A DNA stretch of 64,000 nucleotides from Daphnia pulex (GCF_021134715.1 NC_060024.1:9796001-9860000); one strand, 5' to 3'. Counted from the first letter of the stretch, positions 43,177 to 54,688 are shown. The notes: generated by a model not told the origin, from the sequence alone. Program-made: numbers and translations.

Positions 43177-46100
43177 ATGGCAGGCCCTAGTGATTTTTAT
43201 GGTTGGCATAGGCACCAGAGAATGGACCCACGGGCCGTAGGTTTTCGTACTGAACAAGAAGCTAGAGATTGGGCAAATCGTTCTCGTGATTGGAATGGTC
43301 AGCCACGCGACCGTTTTGTTCACTTTGATTATCCAGATAGAGAAAGGTCTCCTCTTCGAAACTATCGAGAGTGGGCTCCCTCCTTTGACGCTCAACCGCC
43401 ATTGTTTAATATTCCACCCGTGATTCCACCACCGGCTTTTGACGTTCCTCCGCGTGATCAGTTTTTTCACGGAGAACGGTTTTATCAAAATGATGTGGGG
43501 GATCGACCAAGGGGGCGTGCGAAGGAACGGGGGAATGGCGCCGAGTTTCCGTTAGATGATAGGATCGAAGAAGAAGCCTACGTTCGTTTTAGCAAGCTAA
43601 GAGACTTGGAAGAAAGAGAGAAGCGGGAGAGCAGACAGGAGGAAGACGAAGAAGATGGCGAGTATCTTGAAGTAGAGGACGAAGAGGAAGAAGAGTTAGA
43701 CGAGGGGGGTCCAAAGCTAGTGGACCGTCCATGGCTACCAAAGGAGCGTACTCCCCAAGCCCCTGCCGCCGGATCTAAGTCGAAAGGGAAGGCTCTAAAA
43801 CCAACGCGCGCGGCAGCCGCGGCAGCCACGGCAGGCTCATCCAAAGCAGCCAGTGAATCAGGGGAAGTGACGGCGTTCATCCCAACAGCGATTTCAGACG
43901 AGATTAGGGTTTGGCTAACGACTGGCCTGTCAACCGACGATTCAAAAGCAATCTCAAAGAAATTTGAGCTCGAGTTTGAGGACCCGACTTTCTCGATTAA
44001 ACCGCCTAAGCTCGACGGCTTTATGTTGAGGCATGCTAAAGACAAAGATCGATTGAAAGGGGTTAATGCTTCGGAGGAAGCGCTTATACAGACTCAGCTT
44101 AAAATAATGGACGTTGCCCCACCTCTGTTTGATTTATACGCTAAAGTGTGTGCTCTTGGAGAGGGAGAAACGGTGACGCAAGCCAAGAATACGGTGCGGG
44201 CCGTTTTACAACAGTGGGGTAGAGCGTACTACCACATCACCCAAAGAAGAAGGCGAGCGGTTGTGACATTGGTGGAACCGACATATGACTTCATATTGTC
44301 AAACCCTGACGCTTTCGCACCGGGAAAGGAGGCAACTGAGCTCCTTTTCACGGACAAATTCTTAGAGACGATGCTCAAGGAGGCGTCTCAAGACGCCACA
44401 CTGGCAAGCTCATCGGCGGCTCGAGCGAGGGCTAAGGCAGGTGGAAGAAAGGTAGCAGTGAACCCAGGCCCATCTCAACGGGTGTTGCGCCCAAGGAGAG
44501 AAGCAGCGGCCCAATTTCCCGTTGAAGGGAGGCAGAGTGGTGGGGTCGGAAGAGGACGACCGCCGGGTGCAACTGCTTGGACTCGAGGAGGTGAAAGGTA
44601 TGTTTTCGTCCCTCCTTCTGATCCCATTCAAATTTTACGCAATACTGTTGTGTGTGAAAATGTGGGCGGGCGTGTTTTACATTTTGCTAAAATGTGGGAG
44701 ACTGTTACGGACGATCGTTGGGTCCTAGACAGCGTGTCAAACGGGGTTAAGCTAGATTTTGTAGAAACCCCGAATCAAACTAAACTTCCGCGTCCGATAA
44801 CAATGTCGAAAGAGATGGCAAGCGTTTGCGACCAGGAAGTAAAAGATTTACTTGAGAAGAAAGCCATTGTAGAAATTTCGAATAGCGGGGAGGATGGGTT
44901 TGTCTGTTCTCTATTTGTTATTCCAAAAAAATCGGGCGGTTTTCGCCCGATTGTAAATCTTAAACCACTTAATGTATTCATCCGGTATGAACACTTTAAG
45001 ATGGAAAATCTTGATTCCGCACGCTTCATTTTGAGAGAAGGGGACTGGCTAGCAAAGTTGGATTTAAAAGATGCTTATCTTACGGTCCCTGTGCACCCCT
45101 CCCACCAGAAATATTTGCGTTTCACCTGGAAGGGGCGTATTTTTCAATTTACTTGTCTGGCTTTTGGTTTAGCTCCGGCCCCGCGGTATTTTACGAAAAT
45201 TCTAAAAGTAGTGGCGGCTTTTCTGAGAAGGCAGGGCATGCGTCTCATCGTGTATCTGGATGATATATTAATAGTTAATACATCAAAAGATAGCACCAAA
45301 GCCGATGTAAATAAAGTGGTTGAATTATTACAAAATCTGGGTTTCTTGATCAATTGGGAGAAGTCAATTGTAGAACCGTCGCAAGTAATAGAGTATCTGG
45401 GCTTGGTTATTAATTCGGTAAAACTTTCCTTTTCGCTGCCGTCGGACAAGGCTGCAACCGTTAAGGCCAAATGCGATGCGGCCCTTGCCAGGAGCAGAAT
45501 TTCATTGCGAGAGATTGCGTCGATAATGGGCAACTTTACTTGGGCCATACCTACGATACCTTTTGCGCAGTCTCATTTCAGGAGGATGCAGGCATTCTAT
45601 ATTAAGCAAGCTAGAAAAGTGGGATTTAATTTGAAGTCGGAATGCGTGCTATCGGCGGAAACCAGGGACGACTTAGAATGGTGGTCCAACAATCTAGGCT
45701 TAAAAAGGGAAAAGTTGTTCTTTCCTAGCGTGCCAGATCTGGAGATTTTCTCCGACGCTTCTCTAACAGGCTGGGGAGCGTATTGTAATAATGTGAGGAC
45801 GAGGGGCTCATGGACTTTGGAAGATACCAAGAGGCACATTAATGAACTAGAGATGTTAGGCGCGTTATACGCGATTCAATCATTCGCGGCGGTATCGGAA
45901 AGTATAGCGATAAAAATTTATTTAGACAACGTCACGGCAGTGGCTTATATTAATCACGGCGGGGGTACCAGGTCCAAAGCGTTGACGCAATTATCAACCA
46001 CTCTGACAGCTTGGTGTGAGAGCCGGAATATTGCAATCGAAGCGGTTCATTTGAGCGGCAAGCTGAATGTAATTGCTGACGAAGAGTCTCGCGCCGGACC

Positions 46101-46683
46101 GGATGCAAGCGATTGGAAATTAAATCCATCCGTTTTTTCTCGCGTTCAAAAGATCTGGCCATCAAAAGTTGACCTTTTTGCGTCCCATTGGAACGCGCAG
46201 CTCCCCTCTTTCTTTTCGTGGCGGCCGCAACCGCAAGCGTTGAACACAAATGCCTTTTCAGTTAACTGGAAGGGCCTTTCGGGGTATCTTTTTCCCCCTT
46301 TTGCGCTAATTTTTCAATGTTTGGAAAAAATTAGAAGAGAGAAAGCTGACGTAGTTTTCGTTTGCCCCGTATGGACAGGTCAGGCCTGGTTCCCGGTGCT
46401 ACTCGAGCTAGCGTGCGACGTAGTATTTCTTCTTCAGCAGGAGCCGGACCTCCTGACATCGGCACTGAACGAGCCGCACCCGTTATTAGCATCCAGCGCA
46501 CTTCACTTGGCCGTTTGGAGACTGTCCGGCGACAGTTGCGTGACAGAGGCTTTTCGTCGAACGTGGTCGACCTTCTTGTGGCCGGAAATCGACCGACCAC
46601 CCTCGCAACTTACGATTCCGCATGGCGGAACTGGACACATTGGTGTGTGCGAAGGGATACGGATCCCTTGTCGGCGGATTTAA
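43177..46683 (+). CDS. DIRS Gag-reverse transcriptase-RNase H polyprotein
   Basis: From the ATG at 43177 (MAGPSDFYGWHRHQRMD) the ORF runs 1168 aa; the frame is open 84 bases further upstream, into the terminal repeat. The N-terminal 480 residues are Gag-like: aromatic and arginine-rich, then a strongly acidic E/D tract, an alanine-rich linker and a helical domain. RT motifs follow: GGFRPIVNLKPLN, LAKLDLKDAYLTVPV, LAFGLAPAPRYF and the catalytic YLDDILI. RNase H has FSDASLTGWGAY, ELEMLGALYA and IYLDNVTAVAYIN. The last part (VDLFASHWNAQLPSFFSW, then FVCPVWTGQAWFP) is the conserved post-RNase H region of DIRS elements, which some annotate as methyltransferase-like. It overlaps the recombinase ORF in another frame by 313 nt. 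Confidence 0.93.
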   Translation: MAGPSDFYGWHRHQRMDPRAVGFRTEQEARDWANRSRDWNGQPRDRFVHFDYPDRERSPLRNYREWAPSFDAQPPLFNIPPVIPPPAFDVPPRDQFFHGERFYQNDVGDRPRGRAKERGNGAEFPLDDRIEEEAYVRFSKLRDLEEREKRESRQEEDEEDGEYLEVEDEEEEELDEGGPKLVDRPWLPKERTPQAPAAGSKSKGKALKPTRAAAAAATAGSSKAASESGEVTAFIPTAISDEIRVWLTTGLSTDDSKAISKKFELEFEDPTFSIKPPKLDGFMLRHAKDKDRLKGVNASEEALIQTQLKIMDVAPPLFDLYAKVCALGEGETVTQAKNTVRAVLQQWGRAYYHITQRRRRAVVTLVEPTYDFILSNPDAFAPGKEATELLFTDKFLETMLKEASQDATLASSSAARARAKAGGRKVAVNPGPSQRVLRPRREAAAQFPVEGRQSGGVGRGRPPGATAWTRGGERYVFVPPSDPIQILRNTVVCENVGGRVLHFAKMWETVTDDRWVLDSVSNGVKLDFVETPNQTKLPRPITMSKEMASVCDQEVKDLLEKKAIVEISNSGEDGFVCSLFVIPKKSGGFRPIVNLKPLNVFIRYEHFKMENLDSARFILREGDWLAKLDLKDAYLTVPVHPSHQKYLRFTWKGRIFQFTCLAFGLAPAPRYFTKILKVVAAFLRRQGMRLIVYLDDILIVNTSKDSTKADVNKVVELLQNLGFLINWEKSIVEPSQVIEYLGLVINSVKLSFSLPSDKAATVKAKCDAALARSRISLREIASIMGNFTWAIPTIPFAQSHFRRMQAFYIKQARKVGFNLKSECVLSAETRDDLEWWSNNLGLKREKLFFPSVPDLEIFSDASLTGWGAYCNNVRTRGSWTLEDTKRHINELEMLGALYAIQSFAAVSESIAIKIYLDNVTAVAYINHGGGTRSKALTQLSTTLTAWCESRNIAIEAVHLSGKLNVIADEESRAGPDASDWKLNPSVFSRVQKIWPSKVDLFASHWNAQLPSFFSWRPQPQALNTNAFSVNWKGLSGYLFPPFALIFQCLEKIRREKADVVFVCPVWTGQAWFPVLLELACDVVFLLQQEPDLLTSALNEPHPLLASSALHLAVWRLSGDSCVTEAFRRTWSTFLWPEIDRPPSQLTIPHGGTGHIGVCEGIRIPCRRI

Positions 46684-47471
46684 CCGAGGTTTTGCAGTTC
46701 CTCACCGACTTGCTGGCCTCGGGCAAGTCGTATAGCGCAATCAACATTCACCGGTCTATGTTGTCCAGGACCCTGGGGTCCATCGAAGGCGTTCAGATAG
46801 GCGCGCATCCGCTTGTCGTCCGATTAATGAAAGGCTGCTATCACAAGAATCCCCCCAAGCCCAAGTACAACGACATGTGGGACCCGAGTCAAGTTGTAGA
46901 ATTTATTAATTCGTTGGGCGAAAACCGACACCTTACCCTGAGCGTCTTAGCTAGTAAATTGGTCACCATGATAGCGTTAGCTACCTTAATGCGAGCGTCG
47001 GAGATAGCGGCAATTGGTTACCGATCCGTCGTCTTCTCAGAAAGAGGGGTAGTATTCTCATTAGATAGGTTACGGAAAGCACAGCGGAACGGTCCGCTGC
47101 AGTCCTTTTCAATATTAAATGATCCGGATCCGATTTTATGTCCAGTCTTGGCGCTTAAAGAATTTGTGGAACGTACGAATCAGTTTAGACGCGAGACAGA
47201 CGAAGGAAAACTATTTGTTGCACTCATCGCGCCCCATAGGCCAGTCTCAGCCAGTACAGTGAGTCGCTGGATTAAATCGTTCTTGCAAAAGGCCGGCATA
47301 AACACTCGGTGTTTTGGGGCGCATTCCACAAGAGGAGCGGCCGCTTCGAAAGCGGTCAGTGACGGCGTACCGGTGGAGGCAATCTTGCGAGCCGGAAGTT
47401 GGTCAAAAGAAACGACGTTCAATCGATTTTACAATCGAGCGTCGACACAAACGATGTTTGTTCAAAATTAA
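46371..47471 (+). CDS. DIRS tyrosine recombinase (integrase)
   Basis: This enzyme inserts the circular DNA intermediate, replacing the DDE integrase of LTR elements. From the ATG at 46371 the protein is about 366 aa. An N-terminal SAM-like core-binding domain includes TLATYDSAWRNWTHWCVRRD. The catalytic domain shows the RHRY signature: R in LMRASEIAAI, H-x2-R in GAHSTRGAAAS, a W in AGSWSKETTF, and the nucleophilic tyrosine in NRFYNRAS. All are present and no frameshift is seen. Translation probably uses reinitiation or frameshifting, given the 313-nt overlap with the upstream ORF. Confidence 0.93.
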   Translation: MDRSGLVPGATRASVRRSISSSAGAGPPDIGTERAAPVISIQRTSLGRLETVRRQLRDRGFSSNVVDLLVAGNRPTTLATYDSAWRNWTHWCVRRDTDPLSADLTEVLQFLTDLLASGKSYSAINIHRSMLSRTLGSIEGVQIGAHPLVVRLMKGCYHKNPPKPKYNDMWDPSQVVEFINSLGENRHLTLSVLASKLVTMIALATLMRASEIAAIGYRSVVFSERGVVFSLDRLRKAQRNGPLQSFSILNDPDPILCPVLALKEFVERTNQFRRETDEGKLFVALIAPHRPVSASTVSRWIKSFLQKAGINTRCFGAHSTRGAAASKAVSDGVPVEAILRAGSWSKETTFNRFYNRASTQTMFVQN

Positions 47472-47495
47472 AAATTCATCATTGGGCTTTAAAAT

Positions 47496-47622
47496 CACCC
47501 TTAGGGTCTAGGCGAAATGCATTTCGCAGTACAATTGGTAAATTACCCGAGGGATCGTTCTACGATCCTGAAGGGTAATTGAAATTGTATAAGAAATAAA
47601 TGTAGACGACGACCCTAAGGGT
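47496..47622. repeat. Internal complementary region of the DIRS element
   Basis: The first part is the reverse complement of the left end of the element (43006-43040). The second part is the reverse complement of the right end (about 48139-48228). They abut at AAT, matching the expected circle-junction template in DIRS replication. Confidence 0.93.
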
Positions 47623-48040
47623 CTGTCTCCCACCCATACCCACCCTGTGTCATCATTTATTTAATTATGATTCATTCAATTTTGGAAAAAACGCGTAGAA
47701 ATCAAACCTTTCGTGGCCGGAAAGCTGGAGGTTATTCTAGAAGCAAGAATAACTAGACTGGCGAGAAAGTAAGAAGGCCCCATTACGTGTTCAAGTTACG
47801 GCAGTTGGCAGAGCTGTCCAGAAGAAGAAGCGCACTATTTTTGCTGCAACCATTATGTTCATGTTTCTGTGTTTCATGATATGTTACCTTGGGATAGAGT
47901 TTTTTTACCCTGAAATCCTCAGGTTTTTTCTCGTATCCCCCTCAAACTGTTATTTGGAAGTTATGTGTGAAATTCTCTCTGATTATGTTTGATAACATGT
48001 AATTGTGTTTGGTTAAAACCCTGTACACGGATCTGTAGCT

Positions 48041-48150
48041 ATAAGTCTGAATGGCAAAGGGCGTGTGCAGGTAAGAGGAAGGGGCAGCACACCCCCCTCT
48101 TTTTGGTTCTTTAAAAAGCTGAATAAATGTAGGTCTACACCCTTAGGGTC
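48041..48150. repeat. Right inverted terminal repeat of the DIRS element
   Basis: A 110-bp exact reverse complement of the left repeat. It is followed by the right-specific extension to 48228, which matches only the internal complementary region. Confidence 0.95.
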
Positions 48151-48228
48151 GTCGTCTACATTTATTTCTTATACAATTTCAATTACCCTTCAGGATCGTA
48201 GAACGATCCCTCGGGTAATTTACCAATT

Positions 48229-48966
48229 TCTAAACTTCCCTTGCCGTGTATAGTATATGCGATGGTACCATCTTTTGATATCTCAACAAAAGGAATAAAT
48301 AGAGTGAGGATGAAAAGGTTAGACATGTGCTGCCGTGCAGTGGATATACATACATGTTGGATAAAATAGGGGGCTACAGAGTGTACACCTAGGTGCAGCT
48401 TTTGTTATCCGGTTATTGTCTACACCGACATAATATATCCCGAACTAAAGAAAAAATAAATAATAATTTCCCCCCAACTTTTGTTTTCATTTCACGATTT
48501 TTCTTTTTGTTTCGACGGTGGTACGGTATAGAATTCGTCCGGTTATTGTGGCACTTGCTTCCGCGATCATTACTGCGGATTTCACTACTACTACTACGTG
48601 CATAGATGGATATAGATATTATGTAGCGCACTATACGCCACGAGGGGTGGTGGTGGTAGAAAAAGGAAGAGTTGCCTTTTGTTATTGTTGTTTGGCTGCT
48701 GCTGCTGCTGCTCGCGAGCTACGCGCTTTTGTTGGGGTTTAAGGTTTGGGTCCCGGGGTTGGTGGCAACCGACGACTATTGTGTCACGCTCGGCCATTAG
48801 ACGGCGGGCGGGCCAAGGCGATGGACCGTACACATTCTAAATACAATACACTGCAAAAGCATAGAGCCAGCGCCCAACTCTCTGCTAGTAGTGTCTATAG
48901 GAGAAGCGGGGATATAGAGGAGGTGGCCAGCACCTCTTTCCATTCCTTCCAATGCTCATATATATA
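48229..48966. other. Unique and low-complexity DNA, no gene seen
   Basis: Contains a (GCT)n run near 48699-48714, (GGT)n near 48646-48657 and assorted simple tracts. No coding feature is supported. Confidence 0.5.
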
Positions 48967-49906
48967 CAGTGGGTACCGAAAGTATCCGTACGGCTGAGAG
49001 GATCAGTAGGGAAAACGCGTTTTTCAAAACGCTCCCAAAAATAGAATTCTCAGTGGAATTCAATAAATTTTTTTTCAAAGGTTAACATTAAGGCGGGGTA
49101 TCATGTGATTTTTTTGGGGAATTTTTCAACAACGCGATAGGTGGTTTTTATCGCGTTGCGTAAGTATCCGTACGGCCGAGAGGCCCAGTAGGGAATGGGC
49201 TTACTTTGGAGGCCTGTTATTCAGTAACTACGTAATATTATAGGGTGGGAAATTTCTTAAAAAAAAGAGCTGCATTAGCTCTATCTGTGGTCATAAGATC
49301 ACATTTTTTAAGTTTCATTTATAGTAATGAAATCAAAAATGAAAACACGAATTATAAGTTTTCCGTTTTCTTCCCCTCGATTCCCCATCACCAGTGTTGC
49401 CATATCCCAAAATCTCTTTCTTCCCTTGGACGGAAGAGGGAGAAAGAGAAAGGGTAAATATTTTTTGATATGGCAACACTGGTGATGGGGAATCGAGGGG
49501 AAGAAAACGGAAAACTTATAATTCGTGTTTTCATTTTTGATTTCATTACTATAAATGAAACTTAAAAAATGTGATCTTATGACCACAAATAGAGCTAATG
49601 CAGCTCTTTTTTTTAAGAAATTTCCCACCCTATAATATTACGTAGTTACTGAATAACAGGCCTCCAAAGTAAGCCCATTCCCTACTGGGCCTCTCGGCCG
49701 TACGGATACTTACGCAACGCGATAAAAACCACCTATCGCGTTGTTGAAAAATTCCCCAAAAAAATCACATGATACCCCGCCTTAATGTTAACCTTTGAAA
49801 AAATTTTTATTGAATTCCACCGAGAATTCTATTTTTGGGAGCGTTTTGAAAAACGCGTTTTCCCTACTGATCCTCTCAGCCGTACGGATACTTTCGGTAC
49901 CCACTG
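48967..49906. mobile_element. Foldback Tc1/mariner-type MITE (940 bp)
   Basis: Two near-identical inverted arms of about 440 bp (48967-49406 and 49467-49906) surround a 60-bp spacer. The ends are CAGTGGGTACCGAAAGTATC and its complement, flanked on both sides by TA, as for Tc1/mariner insertions. Each arm carries a second copy of a motif of about 33 bp (AAGTATCCGTACGGC...CAGTAGGGA) 182 bp inside the first, the spacing pattern of IR/DR transposons such as Sleeping Beauty. No transposase ORF is present, so it is non-autonomous. The arms differ at scattered bases, for example an A/G change near 49058. Confidence 0.88.
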
Positions 49907-51243
49907 TATATACGTACGTACCACCACCATTATGAATGACGGCGCAATCTTATGTAGCAGCAAGACCCGATAACGCACAATGCTGCCTACCACCACAATG
50001 GGCCTTTTCACTGTTGTTGTATACAAGGAAGAAAAGAAAGAAAAAGTCAAAAGAAAAGAAGAAGAAGCTTCTATAAAACTATAGTACACTTTACTGCTGC
50101 CTACATGTACTATACGCTGCTGGATGAAAACAAACAAGAAATGTTCAGACCGGAACGATGTCGCTAATGGATCGTGTGCTCTGTTAAGTGTGTCGCTATA
50201 TAGACGACCATTTTTCGACGTTAGCAAATGCGCGGCCAGACATTTTCACGGCTGGGGTCTGAATGGTTTTTTTGGCGACATGTTGACGTGTTCACACGTC
50301 AGCTCAGCTCGCAACATTGTGGGTGGTCAACTTTTTCGAGTCTCAGGAAACTGTGACAACATCTTTTTCTCTCCTTTTGTTTCCTTCGACATGTGGAAGG
50401 ACTTTGGGCTGCTGCTAACCGGTGACAAGTTTTGTATCGAGAAAAGTTCTTCCCCCCCACCAGAAGACTTTTCGGAGATCAACAAGACAAAAACTGTGTA
50501 GAGGAAACGCCCGTGTTGACAAGGAACGTCACAAGTTTGATGTTTTTCGCAGAGTCATTCCCTTGGTCCGTTCAACAATCTTCTGAACAACAACAATTTT
50601 TTCACCTTTGAAAATGATGTCATTTCCAACGCGTCTGTTCAACTTTTATTTTCTATCCAGGAAAAAATACTCAAAGGCAGTTGCAGCAGTGCTGCAGGGG
50701 GGGAGTTTTGTAAATGGATACGGATCACGCAATATGTTTGGCGCACCTGATGCGACACCGGAAGTCGACTTTTTTTTTTTTTTTATGTGACCCAAATATT
50801 TCGAAAAAAATAACATTTTTCCACTACAATGAAAAACAGAAGGATGTAAAATATTTCCCCAGAAAAAACATACACACAAAAATTTGTTGTTGAGGAGAGA
50901 GAAAAAGAAAATGTGTCTGTCGGGACGACTGGCTGCCACATTATTCTGTGTAAACTCACAATGACTTGAGCCAACAGAGTTTGATGAAGTGCATTGAAGA
51001 GCCCACACATCCATTCAATAGAGGAAAAGAAGAAAACCCCATCATGGCGGAGTTTGTCATTCGGTTTTATAGTTTTGCACACTGAGCGAGAGGAGGAGGA
51101 GGGGGGTCTATTGATACTATTCACCTGTTCGTGTGGGCTCTAATTCAACTTTGGTCCACACTGCGTATACACGTATGAATAGCCCGTTGATGGCTCATAA
51201 TACCACCCACCCCGCACATTTCATCTTTTTTACTTTTTCAGTC

Positions 51244-51258
51244 GGGGGGGGGGGGGGG
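51244..51258. repeat. 15-bp G homopolymer
   Basis: An uninterrupted G-run. Similar runs occur near 52127-52137, 59029-59044 and 59697-59708, and could form G-quadruplex or slipped structures. Confidence 0.9.
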
Positions 51259-52149
51259 AGCGGGAGGTTTGAATTCAAAAGAAGGTGGATACTATATAAT
51301 ATTCTTTGTGTGTGTGTGACGCAAAAGTCTCGCCAGCAGTGGCGGTATTGTTATTTTTCTAATATGAAAAAAAAAAAACAGACATTTATCCACCCTCTTT
51401 TTGTCCGTTCTCGAGTTGCGTGTTTTCGATACAAAATAAGGCACAAATGCGGGACAGACGGTTGGCCATACCGCATTTCCATGGTGTACGGCCAACAAAG
51501 TAGCCAACGATTTTTCTATTCGTCTAAAGAGAAACGCCGACGTGTGTCCCGCGTGAATTTGAATGCGCGTCGCTAAAACGATCCGCCGACGCATTCCAGC
51601 CCCAGAAAACGGAATGAATACAAAACTAATTCCCGACGTACATCGTTTAGCGACGTTATTATTTCTTATTTTATTTACCCCGCCGTTTTTTCGACAATCA
51701 CAATCTGATGAGAAATGATTAAATTGAGTAAATAACAAAAAAAGAGCGGATATCATAAATGCGACCATTAGAGTCGAGAGCCGCATCCCCCGCCGAGTCT
51801 TTGCAACTTTCTCCTCCGCCAGAGAGACAAGTGGGGCGTAATTTCGACCTTTTGTGTGTACGTGTGTCTTATGGCAGGAACTGACTACCGTGAACGCCGA
51901 GAGAGAGAGAGGCACACACAATATAATAGTGTACTATACATCGGGTCGTCCCGCAACCCAAAAGAGTAGAGAGAGGGAAACACACAAATAATAAAAGACT
52001 CTCTCGGCTCTGCTCCTCACTCACTATCAAAAGGAGCAAACAACAATAGGGCATTCCTTGTGTGTGTGTGTGTGTTATTTATCTATTAAGATTACCACTA
52101 TATATTATATAGACTGAGCGGCACAGGGGGGGGGGGCTATATTGGTTCT

Positions 52150-52167
52150 TGTTGTTGTTGTTGTTGT
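52150..52167. repeat. GTT microsatellite
   Basis: Six GTT units in a row within the gene-poor region. Confidence 0.85.
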
Positions 52168-52272
52168 CATTTGGTGAGAAAGGGAGTGGCTGCGTTAGAT
52201 TTTTTCTTCTTCTTTGGCCGTCACACAAATCTCCAGAGCTTCTTCATAGATATTTGTGTGCTACATGTATTG

Positions 52273-52290
52273 CCTCTCTCTCTCTCTCTC
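52273..52290. repeat. CT dinucleotide microsatellite
   Basis: A run of CT units. Similar tracts occur at 53552-53564 and 54896-54912. Confidence 0.85.
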
Positions 52291-54650
52291 CATAGAAGAA
52301 AAATAAGAAGAAAAAAAGAGGACGACAGCATCCATCAAGGATATTCTTTTGCCGATCAAACACAAAAGGGGAAGCGCCCGAGGAAGTCTGCGGGAGCAGC
52401 CGAGAGGAACCTAAAGTTCCCTGGCTGTGTGTCTGTGTCTGTGTGTATATATACTACACACACAACTATACAGGGCGACACACAAAAGAAAAGAAAAAAG
52501 GGATGAAAAGAAGAAGAAGAAGAAGTGGATGAGGCATCAGGAACGATCCTGATGCGCGAGGAAATGAAGTCATAAATTACCTCCTCTTTTCTCTCTCCTA
52601 GAACCTCCCCCCTACCATCCACCCCTTTTTGTAACGCTCTGTGTTGTCGCTCGGTCGGGAGAAACTGTACGAGTTCCCATGTCTAGATGGCAAAACTTGA
52701 GTCTATAATAGACAGAAAAGACATTGATCTGCATGATAATTGAATCACTCTAGTGATCCTTCGGCTCCCTTTTCACCGGCGCCCATTTTTCTGTTTTTAA
52801 AAGAGGGTTTGGATTTTATTCTTTTTCTCAGAGATTCAATGGGAAATGCCCCAGTCGTTGTGGAATAAAAAATGTCGGCAGGTTGCGCCTATTTTTTAGA
52901 GCGTTGCGTTATTGAAATCTGATCAAAAGAGTTTTGATGATAATAGACGAAACGATGATGAGTGGCACAGCCAAAGGTGCTCTTATTTTCTGATTTGATT
53001 TCGGGATGGAATCGGTTGATTGAATAGGGGGGTCGCAACGATTGCCAACGGTGATAGATCTCTGCTGCACCCCAACCCAACAGAGAAAAGAAGATATAAA
53101 TCCCGACGTTTGAAAAGAATAAGTTCCCGCCAGAGCGCCCGTGGGCTGCTGCTGCTGCTGTGCCCTCCTCCCAATAGCGACACAAGAAAAATGAGATCAG
53201 CATCTGAAAGATTCGGGCTCCTCTTCTTCTTTCTGATGGCTCGAGTCGACGTTCTTCTTCTTCTTCTTTTATTATTTTCCAACAAGAGGATCTTTTGGTG
53301 GCGGTGGGAGAAACTCGGAGCACTTGCACGCCATCGATTGTCGTGTCCTTCTTCTTCTTCTTCTTCTATTCACCATTTTCTTTTCACCAGTCCCGCGTGA
53401 TGCGCTCCTCCTTGCTGCTCCTTTTGTGCCGCTACAGACCCTGTCTGCCCTGTGTGATGGCGGCAACAAAAGGAGCCAGCCGACTGCTTTATGACGTATA
53501 TTTATTTGTGCGGTTCTATAACCTCCTCCTCTCCCATTCTGCCATTTTCCCTCTCTCTCTCTCTCCCGCTCCTATAGATCCTTCACTCACCCCCCACTCC
53601 CTTTTCTATAGAGACGAGATAGATATACATACACACACTTGGATCCGACGGGATATGCGGGGGCACAACGAAATATGACAGAGCAAAAGGGAAGAAGAGG
53701 CCGAAATCGTTCGCCCATCTCCAAATTCAATCGGCTAAAATCATTTCGAATTTATTACCGCATTTTCAAACGAGTAGTTTTGCAACTACAGTCGATGCCA
53801 TCTAGCGCGACATCCGGTAGGATCGAACAATTCACGTTTTAGAGTTAAATGTTAAAAAAAACTATTGCGCAACGTAGAAAACAAGCAATCGAAATTATTA
53901 TTCATCCCGATACTTTTTTTTGTTGCGTGTGAAAAGAACGGACTTGTTTCCCCCCTTCCCTTTTCATTCCACCTATATTCACCGGGCAGAGCTTCTTCTT
54001 CTTCGTACCCCTTTACAATACTGATTGATTATTGTTGAAGAATGAGAGAATGTCAACAAAACAGGCAAAGTAAAAAAGAAAAAAGGACAACAAAAAAAAA
54101 GGAGGGGCGCACTCCCGATTGAACTTTTCGGGACTCCCGGAAGACTTCGCTCAAAGTAAAAAAGAAAAAAAAAGGGACAGTGAACAATTGCATTTGATAT
54201 GTCCCATCAAACAAAAGATCAGTGGGAGAAGATGATATTTTGTTAAATGAATCAGTCAGCAAATTGAATTGTATCCTGGGAGCGCTAGCAATAATTCATA
54301 TTGAATCAATGTTTTTTTGAAAAAGATTCGATATCTGAATGTCAAAGCGTCGGCGTCCGACGTTGTTTTCCTATGGCATTTTTCTTTTCTCCGCTTCAAT
54401 GTTGTCTGCTCTATCTAATGCACAACAATATGGCTGGCGGGAGAGAGGGGTTGGAGGAGGAAGTGACGTGGGCGTGAGCCGAAGAATAGGTTCCTGCACA
54501 CAGAAGAAGAAGAAGAAGAGCCATGCCATTTCCAAGCCAAAAAAGGGAGAGAGAAAGAGAAAAGAATGGGCCACCAACAATGAGACAATTGTGTGAGCCT
54601 CTAAACACAGAGAGAGGGGAAAAAGAAGGAAGGAACAAACGGGCCATATA

Positions 54651-54688
54651 GGACGACGACGACGACGAAGACGACGACGTCGTCGACG
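54651..54688. repeat. GAC-rich trinucleotide tract with self-complementary end
   Basis: About ten GAC units with one GAA interruption, followed by GTCGTCGAC, so the tract can fold back on itself. Confidence 0.85.

Larger units (their letters stand above)
43006..48228 (+). mobile_element. DIRS-like tyrosine-recombinase retrotransposon, apparently intact
   Basis: A 5.2-kb element with the full DIRS layout. It has inverted terminal repeats of 110 bp (43033-43142 and 48041-48150) that are identical by eye. Each end has its own extension (43006-43032 and 48151-48228). An internal complementary region at 47496-47622 is the reverse complement of both outer ends joined together, overlapping at AAT. 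It carries one ORF for Gag, reverse transcriptase and RNase H, and an overlapping ORF for a tyrosine recombinase. There is no DDE integrase and no target-site duplication, as expected for insertion by recombination. Both ORFs are uninterrupted, so it may be recently active. Confidence 0.95.

Noticed and set aside
43578-44045. 155-codon minus-strand frame inside the DIRS Gag region
   Set aside because: It is an antisense shadow of the acidic and alanine-rich Gag sequence, full of serine runs from GAA/GAG codons.
49245-49628. Two nearly identical open frames on opposite strands
   Set aside because: They are the two arms of the foldback MITE translated in the same sense. The symmetry explains them and no protein is implied.
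50124-50501. A 125-codon open frame in the gene-poor region
   Set aside because: No family likeness and an unremarkable start. Frames of this length are expected by chance in 14 kb of this composition.
51292-51921. A 209-codon minus-strand open frame
   Set aside because: The first part translates a GA-rich tract and the rest has no motif. An overlapping plus-strand frame is equally open. Neither shows splice or codon evidence.
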